In this document: positions 1-5,610 of the stretch, piece after piece
Layout of the letters: the number at the start of each line of letters is the position of its first letter
Numbering within the stretch: position 1 is the first letter of the stretch
NCBI GenBank assembly: GCA_026398545.1
Contig: JAPLSR010000292.1
Span: 1 to 13,958 of the forward strand
DNA length: 13,958 nt
Direction of reading: 5' to 3'
From: Candidatus Sumerlaeota bacterium
GTDB taxonomy: Bacteria > Sumerlaeota > Sumerlaeia > MWCT01
The notes under the pieces: generated by a model
What the model was told of the DNA's origin: nothing
The model's database searches: none
The model's input: only the letters and a program-made list of their open reading frames with translations
Program-made: the position numbers and the translations under genes

Positions 1-2
1 CG

Positions 3-1037
3 CTCCTTTTGTATCTTGAAAAAAGGCGAACCCTACTTGTGATTTTAATATTTATCCTATGGTGGACTCACTCCATAACAGCTATCCTGACAACTACTAT
101 CATCGGCTTGGGCACCATATCTGATCTTATCCTGGAGAAGAATCGAAAAGACCTGTTTTCTCTCATATCTTTGTGTGTGGTTACCGCCCTTTTTTATTTT
201 TATTATCAGCTTTATTTACAAACGTTCCCTTCCGTGAAAAGTTGGATTGAACAAACCCTGCAGTTTAATCCCTCGATGAAGGTATCGGACTGGTTTCTTG
301 CATATGGCATTCTTATATCAGCTCTCCCTGTAATGTTACTCTACAAACCTTTAAGAAAGTTTATGTTTGGGGAGCGTAATGGACGACTTGTCCTTTTCTG
401 GGGGATGGCGGCTATTGCATGGACATGTAATCAATATTTCTTATCCAGACCCATACAACCTATGCACTTTTCTCGCGGATATATCTATCTATTTCTAGTA
501 TTGGTTCTATCAAAAGGTGTCGAGTTTTTCCTTGAAAAACATAAGATTTCTACCATCAAATCAGCAACCCTGTTAATTATGGCCATTTCAATACCGCTTT
601 TTATGGGCGATAATATATTATTCCTCACCAGATTAACCCTTGAAACGCCCAAACAGGATAGACTTGTAATCACCCATGAGGGCAAGGAGGTTATAAATTA
701 TTTGCGTCATCAACCTGGCAGTCTTGTTATTTTTACAACGGACATGGAACTTGGAATTCTTATAGTGGCTCATACCAATCATCGGGTTTTTGCCAGTGAG
801 CAATATTTAACGCCGTTTTTCGATATCCGTATTAATTCTGCGTTATCAAGTTTCAACAGGGGTGATACAATAAGTCTGCAAGCCTTGGGCATTAATTCTA
901 TCATATTAACCAATCGTAATGGCTTGGTTTTTCCCGACTGGACCCGTAATGCGAAAAATTATCAGATTTCCTTTAATAACTCACTTTACCAAGTGGGAAA
1001 ACTCGGCGCAACTTCGGAACACCATCAAGACAAGTAG
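3..1037 (+). CDS. Polytopic membrane protein, C-terminal part (5' end outside window)
   Basis: The reading frame is open to the window edge, so this is the 3' part of a longer gene; the first in-window start-like codon is a TTG at 9 with no Shine-Dalgarno sequence. About 340 residues are visible. The first ~200 form five or six hydrophobic segments (for example around LVILIFILWW, LISLCVVTALFYFYY and YIYLFLVLVLS). A soluble tail of ~120 residues follows, starting near PKQDRLVITHEGKEV. Many membrane-embedded glycosyltransferases and O-antigen or cell-surface assembly proteins have this layout of N-terminal membrane bundle and C-terminal extracytoplasmic domain, but I see no catalytic motif and do not assign a function. 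The gene is visibly richer in A and T than the genes from 1259 onward and is separated from them by ~220 bp, so it probably belongs to a different transcription unit. Confidence 0.75.
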   Translation, partial: LLLYLEKRRTLLVILIFILWWTHSITAILTTTIIGLGTISDLILEKNRKDLFSLISLCVVTALFYFYYQLYLQTFPSVKSWIEQTLQFNPSMKVSDWFLAYGILISALPVMLLYKPLRKFMFGERNGRLVLFWGMAAIAWTCNQYFLSRPIQPMHFSRGYIYLFLVLVLSKGVEFFLEKHKISTIKSATLLIMAISIPLFMGDNILFLTRLTLETPKQDRLVITHEGKEVINYLRHQPGSLVIFTTDMELGILIVAHTNHRVFASEQYLTPFFDIRINSALSSFNRGDTISLQALGINSIILTNRNGLVFPDWTRNAKNYQISFNNSLYQVGKLGATSEHHQDK

Positions 1038-1258
1038 GGTGTCCTCACGCGGCGGCGGTTGTAACGAAATTCATCCTCAAGAAATGAGACGGCGAGAATC
1101 ACCCCTAATTTAGAAGTCCACTCCTGACGTTTCATGTGGTGTAATCCTTTCGATGTAACAATATCAGGTTTTATGAACTTTTAATTCTTAAGCCTGTCAT
1201 TTGTCGAGTAATTTTTAATACTTGATTTATCATGGTGCGTTGCGGTTGTTTTGGATGT
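1038..1258. other. Intergenic region upstream of the ABC transport locus
   Basis: This 221-bp gap separates the AT-rich membrane-protein gene from the solute-binding-protein gene. It must hold the promoter of the transport locus unless that is read through from upstream, but I find no convincing -35/-10 pair; the stretch after about 1150 is AT-rich. No hairpin followed by a T-run is visible after the stop at 1037. No RNA gene or ORF with recognisable content was seen. Confidence 0.4.
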
Positions 1259-2563
1259 ATGAAAGATTTGAAACGTTTTGCAATTTCCCTTGTCGTCGTT
1301 CTTGCCCTTTTCTGCGGCTGCGGCAGCCGGCAGAACGCTCAGAAAAAAAATCGCACTCAAATTGTTTACTGGACAGGCTGGACCGGTCAGGAGATGGGCG
1401 TCTTGCAACGCATCATTAACCGCTTTAATGCCTCGCAGGACCGCATCTACTGCCGCATGGTGACAATCGCAGGCGTCTATCAGAAGGTGCGCATCGCCTT
1501 TGCGGGAGGCGATGTGCCCGACCTCACGTCCTGCATCTGGGCGGAGGAATTCTCAAGCTATGCCATCCGCGGGGTGCTTGAACCGCTTGACCCCTATATC
1601 GCCCGCTCCGGACGCGACCTCTCAAAGGAATATATGCCCGGTCTGTGGCGTATGTTTCATTTCGACGACAAGGTCTATGCCCTCGCCATGACAACAAACG
1701 GCACGCTCTTCTTCTACAACAAGGATATCTTCAAAGCGGTGGGCTGGGGGGAAGACCGTGTCCCGAAAACGCTTGATGAATTTGAGGAGATTAACCGTCT
1801 CTGCGTAAAATATGACAAGGATGGAAATCTTGAAAGGTATGGGACGCTTCCCTTTAATATCATCTACTGGGGATATATCTTCGGCGGCGGGTGGTATGAT
1901 GAGAATACGCACAGGGTGACGGCAAACAGACCTGAAAATGTCCGCGCCCTCGCCTGGATGCAGAAACAGTCCAGAAAGTATGATGTGCGGAAACTGCGCA
2001 GCTTTGAAAAAACTTTCAGCATATTCATCGCATCCGCCAACTGCCCGTTTTATGTGGGCAAGGCGGCTATATATCATTCCGGCGAGTATATGACCTATCA
2101 TCTGAAAAAGTATGCGCCAAACTTGCGATACGGCTGGTTCCCATATCCATATCCGCCGGGGGGACGTCCCAACTGCAGTCTTGTGGGCGGCTCGCTATTC
2201 GCCATACCGTCCTCATCCAAACATAAGGATGAGGCGTGGGAACTCCTGAACTTCCTCACTCAACCGGAGTCCATCAAGGAATTCTGCCTCGGGCTTCATA
2301 ACCTGCCGCCCCTTATCCAGGTGGCAAGAGACCCCGCCTTCACAAGCGACCCTGTTTACAGGGACTTAGCGGAGATTATGAGCGGGGAAAATGTCTTCGG
2401 TCCCCCGCCGGTGCCCATCTGGACGCGCTACATGACTGACCTCAATCGCGCCGAGGAATATGCGGTGTATGGGAATAGCGACCCGCAGAAACTCCTGAAC
2501 GACGTCCAGTTCAGGATGCAGAGGGAACTCAACCGCCTGCTGGAACAGAAAAAAATCAAATGA
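1259..2563 (+). CDS. ABC transporter solute-binding lipoprotein, sugar type (SBP family 1)
   Basis: Predicted high-affinity binding lipoprotein delivering a sugar or oligosaccharide to the two permeases encoded downstream. I start it at the ATG at 1259 rather than the in-frame ATG at 1232, because this gives a standard lipoprotein signal: MKDLKRF, a hydrophobic core, then CGCGS with the probable lipidated Cys at residue 21. The 434-residue length is normal for the family. The mature protein begins with a strand typical of family 1 binding proteins (QIVYWTGWTG), followed by GGDVPDLTS, YALAMTTNGTLFFYNKDIF (the usual 'get to know the ligand' hinge region) and the late VGGSLFAIPSSSKHKDEAWE segment. 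These match the family pattern in order and spacing. The substrate cannot be told from sequence; the linked glycoside-hydrolase-like lipoprotein suggests a glycan fragment. The Shine-Dalgarno sequence is weak. The stop codon lies inside a 12-bp direct repeat. Confidence 0.92.
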   Translation: MKDLKRFAISLVVVLALFCGCGSRQNAQKKNRTQIVYWTGWTGQEMGVLQRIINRFNASQDRIYCRMVTIAGVYQKVRIAFAGGDVPDLTSCIWAEEFSSYAIRGVLEPLDPYIARSGRDLSKEYMPGLWRMFHFDDKVYALAMTTNGTLFFYNKDIFKAVGWGEDRVPKTLDEFEEINRLCVKYDKDGNLERYGTLPFNIIYWGYIFGGGWYDENTHRVTANRPENVRALAWMQKQSRKYDVRKLRSFEKTFSIFIASANCPFYVGKAAIYHSGEYMTYHLKKYAPNLRYGWFPYPYPPGGRPNCSLVGGSLFAIPSSSKHKDEAWELLNFLTQPESIKEFCLGLHNLPPLIQVARDPAFTSDPVYRDLAEIMSGENVFGPPPVPIWTRYMTDLNRAEEYAVYGNSDPQKLLNDVQFRMQRELNRLLEQKKIK

Positions 2564-2569
2564 AACAAT
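2558..2569 (+). repeat. 12-bp direct repeat, left copy (AAATGAAACAAT)
   Basis: Identical to 3263-3274. This copy spans the stop codon of the solute-binding-protein gene and carries a vestigial ATG AAA CAA in the same relation to that stop as the real permease start has to the nucleotidyltransferase stop. The two copies bracket the small-protein/nucleotidyltransferase module. Confidence 0.7.
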
Positions 2570-2613
2570 TACAACCTTGCGCGCTCTGCGCCTTTGAGTG
2601 ATTATTCTTAGTA

Positions 2614-2644
2614 TTGACATCACAACCCAAATCATACTTTTATA
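2614..2644 (+). promoter_or_regulatory. Candidate sigma70-type promoter for the nucleotidyltransferase module
   Basis: A perfect TTGACA occurs at 2614-2619. An AT-rich element (TTTATA, 2639-2644) follows at 19 bp, longer than ideal. The position is about 30 bp before the small-protein start at 2674, which has its own Shine-Dalgarno sequence. This would let the inserted module, and perhaps the permeases, be transcribed independently of the binding-protein gene. The evidence is sequence motif only. Confidence 0.4.
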
Positions 2645-2673
2645 CATGTAACTGAGACAAGAGAGGCTCAACA

Positions 2674-2871
2674 ATGAGACTTCAAAGACGGACGGTTGCC
2701 GTTTATAAAAAGGGTGCGGATATGAGGGAAAAATCTGCCGTTCTCTCAAAGGCGGAGGCGCTCTCATTCGTATGGGAACTGACAGAAGAGGTTTATTCTC
2801 TCACCGGGAGACATGATGTTAAATCAAGATTACAGAGAGATGTTGTCGTTGTTAATCGAAAACAACGTTGA
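2674..2871 (+). CDS. Small basic protein encoded upstream of and overlapping the nucleotidyltransferase
   Basis: A 65-residue protein with a good Shine-Dalgarno sequence (GAGAGG, 2661-2666, seven bases before the ATG). It has a basic N-terminus, a central amphipathic stretch (AEALSFVWELTEEVYSLTG) and a basic tail with SRLQRDVVVVNRKQR. Its last 56 bases overlap the nucleotidyltransferase gene in another frame. I have the impression that short proteins with a W-x-L-T motif and an R-L-Q-R tail recur directly before genes of this nucleotidyltransferase type, which would make it a partner or antitoxin-like protein, but I cannot verify that here. The good ribosome site, the position behind a TTGACA element and the tight overlap favour a real gene. 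No known domain was recognised, and the function is unknown. Confidence 0.6.
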   Translation: MRLQRRTVAVYKKGADMREKSAVLSKAEALSFVWELTEEVYSLTGRHDVKSRLQRDVVVVNRKQR

Positions 2872-3268
2872 ATTTCTTCTGGTCGGCGCTTATGCAATGG
2901 CCGCCCACGGATATCCAAGAGCAACCGCCGATATAGACATCTTTGTCAAACCCGACCCATCAAATGCCGCGCGGGTGTTCAAGGCATTAAGCGAATTTGG
3001 CGCCGCCTTGAAGGATGTCACTATTCAAGACTTTGAAACTCCGGGCACAATCTTTCAAATTGGGGTTGAGCCACGTCGCATTGACATCATAACGGAAATT
3101 GACGGATTAACATTCGAAGAAGCATCGGAGGGTCGGGACATCATCAATATCGAAGGACTCGCCGTTCCGCTCATATCAAAGCAGAAACTGATTATAAACA
3201 AGCTCGCCACCGGACGGGACAAAGACCGGCTCGATGCCGAAAGACTTCAGGGAAAGAAAGAAAAATGA
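2816..3268 (+). CDS. MNT-fold nucleotidyltransferase (AbiEii/DUF6036-like)
   Basis: A 150-residue single-domain protein with the nucleotidyltransferase signature near its N-terminus: LVGAYAMAAHG, then RATADIDIFV giving the paired metal-binding Asp residues, and a later strand RRIDIITEI supplying the third acidic residue. A conserved-looking KQKLIINKLATGRDKDRLD helix near the C-terminus is typical of stand-alone bacterial nucleotidyltransferases in toxin/antitoxin-like or defence-related pairs. I start at the second of two adjacent ATGs (2816), because GGGAG at 2806-2810 is five bases before it; 2813 would be only two bases away. It overlaps the small gene upstream and ends in an ATGA overlap with the permease gene, so it is translationally coupled into the transport operon. 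What it modifies is unknown; nothing in the sequence links it to sugar uptake. Confidence 0.8.
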   Translation: MLNQDYREMLSLLIENNVEFLLVGAYAMAAHGYPRATADIDIFVKPDPSNAARVFKALSEFGAALKDVTIQDFETPGTIFQIGVEPRRIDIITEIDGLTFEEASEGRDIINIEGLAVPLISKQKLIINKLATGRDKDRLDAERLQGKKEK

Positions 3269-3274
3269 AACAAT
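3263..3274 (+). repeat. 12-bp direct repeat, right copy (AAATGAAACAAT)
   Basis: Identical to 2558-2569. It contains the stop of the nucleotidyltransferase gene (TGA, 3266-3268) and the start of the first permease gene (ATG, 3265-3267). The match ends on both sides after 12 bases. Confidence 0.7.
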
Positions 3275-4206
3275 CCGGCATTTCAACGATTGAGCGATGG
3301 CGCGAGGTGGCACGGTCGAAGGTTGAACGGCGGAATCTGCGCAATGGGCTGCTCTTCATCTCGCCGTGGCTGATAGGGCTGATGGCGTTTACGCTGTATC
3401 CCATCTGCGCCTCATTTTACTGGAGCTTTTGCCGCTTTGATGGTTTTTCGCCGCCCGTGTGGGTGGGACTTGAAAATTACCGCATCCTCGTTTCAGAGGA
3501 CCCTGTTTTCTGGCGGGCGCTCTTCAACACATTCTATATGGTAATTTTTGCCCTGCCAATCACGCTTACCTTTTCACTGTTCCTCTCCATCCTTCTGAAC
3601 ATGAAGGTGCGCGGACAACCGATTTACCGGACAATCCTTTATCTGCCCTCCATTGCGCCGGTGATTGCCGTCTCAGTCCTGTGGCTCTGGCTTCTGAACC
3701 CGGAATACGGTCTCATCAACCGGACACTTCATTTTATGGGTATTAACATGGTGGGATGGCTGATAGACCCGAAGCTTGCAAAGCCTGCGCTCATAATTAT
3801 GGGGATGTGGCAGGTGGGCGGCTCCGTCCTTATATTCCTTGCAGGACTTCAGGAGGTGCCGACACATCTTTACGAGGCGGCGGAGGTTGACGGGGCAGGC
3901 ATCCTCAGCAAATTCCTACATGTCACCCTCCCCATGCTCAGCCCCATCCTTCTTTTCAACCTCATCATGGGGATAATCGGGTATTTTCAATATTTCACCC
4001 AGGCATTCGTGATGACACAGGGAGGACCTCAGGATGCCACACTGTTTTACGCCCTTCATCTCTTCAACCGGGCATTCTTAGATTTTGAGCTGGGTTATGC
4101 CTCGGCGATGGCGTGGCTGCTTTTCATCCTAATCCTCGCCGCAACTATCATTGTTTTGAGGACATCGCGGCGATGGGTCTATTATGAAGGGGAGACGAAG
4201 AATTAG
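3265..4206 (+). CDS. ABC sugar transporter permease, MalF/UgpA type
   Basis: Inner-membrane channel subunit of the importer. The 313-residue protein has a cytoplasmic N-terminus (~25 residues, basic) and about six membrane segments beginning with NGLLFISPWLIGLMAFTLYP, a hallmark opening for this family. The periplasmic loop WVGLENYRILVSEDPVFWRAL is also characteristic. The EAA loop that docks the ATPase is intact at residues 204-223 (EAAEVDGAG, then VTLPMLSP). The start ATG overlaps the nucleotidyltransferase stop by 4 bp (ATGA), and AGGGAAAG about nine bases upstream can serve as ribosome site. It pairs with the second permease at 4292. No ATP-binding subunit is encoded in the window, so the ATPase is presumably encoded elsewhere. 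Confidence 0.94.
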   Translation: MKQSGISTIERWREVARSKVERRNLRNGLLFISPWLIGLMAFTLYPICASFYWSFCRFDGFSPPVWVGLENYRILVSEDPVFWRALFNTFYMVIFALPITLTFSLFLSILLNMKVRGQPIYRTILYLPSIAPVIAVSVLWLWLLNPEYGLINRTLHFMGINMVGWLIDPKLAKPALIIMGMWQVGGSVLIFLAGLQEVPTHLYEAAEVDGAGILSKFLHVTLPMLSPILLFNLIMGIIGYFQYFTQAFVMTQGGPQDATLFYALHLFNRAFLDFELGYASAMAWLLFILILAATIIVLRTSRRWVYYEGETKN

Positions 4207-4251
4207 ATTTGAGAATTTGAGAATTGGAGAATTGGAGAATTGGAGAATTGG
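4205..4251 (+). repeat. Degenerate octamer tandem repeat (AGAATTGG units)
   Basis: Six head-to-tail units: AGATTTG, AGAATTTG, then four identical AGAATTGG copies. The array begins at the stop of the first permease and fills much of the 85-bp gap before the second. An inverted, degenerate copy lies at 6267-6304; the two share a 17-base identity (4205-4221 against the reverse complement of 6272-6288). Confidence 0.8.
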
Positions 4252-4291
4252 GGGAAGCCTGAGGGGGATTGGGTATTCGGGGAAAGGGTAT

Positions 4292-5122
4292 ATGAAGAAG
4301 GGGAAGATAATTTATAATCTGGCGGGGCATGGGACGCTCCTTATTGTCAGCGCACTTTTTTTTGTGCCCTTTTACTGGATGGTGATGACCTCGCTGAAGA
4401 GCGACAATGAGATTTTCACCCTTGAGGTGAAATGGCTGCCGGCGGTTTTTCGCTGGAATAATTACAAAGAGGCAATCCTGTTCATCCCATTCCTGCGATA
4501 CCTTGCCAACACGCTTCTCATCTGCTTTTTCAACGTGGCTGGCGCGGTTTTATCGTGCAGTCTAACGGCTTACGGATTTGCGCGCATCCGCTGGTTTGGA
4601 CGGGATATCCTCTTCATGGTCCTGCTCTCCACAATGATGCTCTCCGGGCAGGTGACCATGTTGCCTGTGTTCCGAATCTTCCGCACCCTGGGCTGGATAG
4701 GGACATTTCTTCCGTTGATAGTGCCGTCATTCTTAGGCTCGGCGTTTTTCATCTTCCTCCTGCGGCAGTTTTTCATGGGGATTCCGCATGAGCTCTCCGA
4801 GGCGGCGGTTCTGGACGGATGCACGGAGCTTGGCATCTATGCGCGGGTGATTTTGCCGCTTGCGCGCCCCGCACTCCTCACGGTGGCGCTCTTCACCTTC
4901 CTGTGGAACTGGAATGACTTCATGGGACCTTTGATTTATCTGACTGACAACTCCAAATATACCCTTGCGGTGGGATTGCAGCAGTTTCTGGGTCAGCATG
5001 ATACCGAGTGGTCTATGCTCATGGCGCTTTCCACGCTCATGACCCTGCCGGTCATTGTTTTATTTTTCCTCACGCAGAAGACATTTGTGAAAGGGATTGC
5101 CCTGAGCGGGATAAAGGGTTGA
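4292..5122 (+). CDS. ABC sugar transporter permease, MalG/UgpE type
   Basis: Second channel subunit of the importer. The frame is open from 4184, but an upstream start would translate the octamer repeat into low-complexity sequence. The ATG at 4292 is preceded by GGGGAAAGGG and gives 276 residues, the usual length, starting MKKGKIIYNL. The expected features follow in order: a first membrane segment, PFYWMVMTSLKS (family hallmark), RWNNYKEA in the periplasmic loop, NTLLICFFN, LTAYGFARIRW, the EAA loop at residues 170-190 (EAAVLDG, then ILPLARP), WNWNDFMGPLIYL, and a C-terminal FVKGIALSGIKG that is near-diagnostic for the family. It is co-directional with the first permease, 85 bp downstream, and surely forms a heterodimer with it. 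Confidence 0.94.
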   Translation: MKKGKIIYNLAGHGTLLIVSALFFVPFYWMVMTSLKSDNEIFTLEVKWLPAVFRWNNYKEAILFIPFLRYLANTLLICFFNVAGAVLSCSLTAYGFARIRWFGRDILFMVLLSTMMLSGQVTMLPVFRIFRTLGWIGTFLPLIVPSFLGSAFFIFLLRQFFMGIPHELSEAAVLDGCTELGIYARVILPLARPALLTVALFTFLWNWNDFMGPLIYLTDNSKYTLAVGLQQFLGQHDTEWSMLMALSTLMTLPVIVLFFLTQKTFVKGIALSGIKG

Positions 5123-5135
5123 GAAGATTTTATCC

Positions 5136-5200
5136 TTGACCATCGCCCGACAAAAAAAAATATTTATGACATTAATATGGATGAAATTTTATTCATGAGG
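5136..5200 (+). promoter_or_regulatory. Candidate promoter/operator region of the ParD gene
   Basis: TTGACC (5136-5141) is followed after 17 bp by AATATT (5159-5164), a plausible but imperfect promoter. Downstream, ATGAA and TTCAT form a 5-bp inverted repeat (5181-5185 and 5192-5196) just before the GAGG ribosome site at 5197-5200. ParD-type antitoxins usually repress their own promoter by binding short inverted repeats, so this is where an operator would be expected. This is motif-level evidence only. Confidence 0.35.
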
Positions 5201-5210
5201 CGATATAATT

Positions 5211-5471
5211 ATGATGCAGGTATCTTTAACGCCGGAACTTGAAAGCATTATTCAGGATAGAATAGCATCTGGTCAGTATAATACGCCAATGGAGATTATC
5301 CGCGAGGCACTCCGACTGATTGCCGAACGCGACCATTTTCTGGAGATCCAAAGGGAGTCGTTGCGGCACGATATTAAGGCAGGGCTGGATCAGTTGGATA
5401 AAGGACTTGCGGTTACGCCGACAAAAGAAGAAGTATGGCGTAAGATCGAGTCCCGCCTGACGGAGTCATAA
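5211..5471 (+). CDS. parD: ParD-type ribbon-helix-helix antitoxin
   Basis: An 86-residue protein of normal ParD length. The N-terminus MQVSLTPELESIIQDRIASG forms the ribbon strand and first helix of the RHH/CopG DNA-binding fold; QYNTPMEIIREALRLIAERD supplies the turn and second helix typical of ParD (xYxxxxEIIREALRLLxxR). The acidic C-terminal half (residues ~45-86) would be the ParE-binding tail. GAGG at 5197-5200 is a possible ribosome site, ten bases before the ATG. Its stop overlaps the start of the next frame (TAATG), the usual antitoxin/toxin coupling. In a complete module it would neutralise ParE, a gyrase poison, and autoregulate. Here the partner is truncated, so it may be an orphan antitoxin or act against a related ParE elsewhere. 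Confidence 0.88.
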   Translation: MMQVSLTPELESIIQDRIASGQYNTPMEIIREALRLIAERDHFLEIQRESLRHDIKAGLDQLDKGLAVTPTKEEVWRKIESRLTES

Positions 5472-5602
5472 TGAAGCCTCGATATCGCCTTTCCCACCTT
5501 GCCTTACAGGATCTGGAAGATATCGGTTATTATATTGCCCTTGATAATCCCGATGCAGCAATGAAATTGATTGAAAAATTCTGTAGCATGTTCCCGTTAT
5601 AA
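5471..5602 (+). pseudogene. parE: ParE toxin remnant, N-terminal 43 residues only
   Basis: The frame starts at the ATG overlapping the parD stop and reads MKPRYRLSHLALQDLEDIGY, then YIALDNPDAAMKLIEKFC. This is recognisably the first strand and first two helices of a ParE/RelE-family toxin (cf. the family pattern L-S-x-x-A-x-x-D-L-x-x-I-x-x-Y-I). It stops after FPL at 5602. ParE proteins normally run to ~95-100 residues and carry the conserved strands and basic C-terminus after this point, all missing here. Downstream sequence in any frame does not resume ParE, so this looks like a deletion or insertion junction near 5597 rather than a simple frameshift. The product is unlikely to be toxic. 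Confidence 0.75.
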
Positions 5603-5610
5603 TCTTTATC

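Noticed and set aside
919..1113. Small + strand frame running past the end of the membrane-protein gene
   Set aside because: Most of it overlaps the membrane-protein gene in another frame, and the tail has no recognisable content or ribosome site.
1232..1258. Upstream in-frame ATG as start of the solute-binding protein
   Set aside because: It adds a Cys-rich nonapeptide before a complete lipoprotein signal and has no Shine-Dalgarno sequence; the ATG at 1259 gives a standard signal.
4184..4291. N-terminal extension of the second permease
   Set aside because: The extension overlaps the first permease gene and translates the octamer repeat; 4292 has a better ribosome site and gives the family's usual length.
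5598..5603. Perfect TATAAT upstream of the glycoside-hydrolase-like gene
   Set aside because: No -35 element is at a workable distance (TTGAAA is 21 bp away) and transcription would begin at or inside the start codon; it also overlaps the parE remnant.
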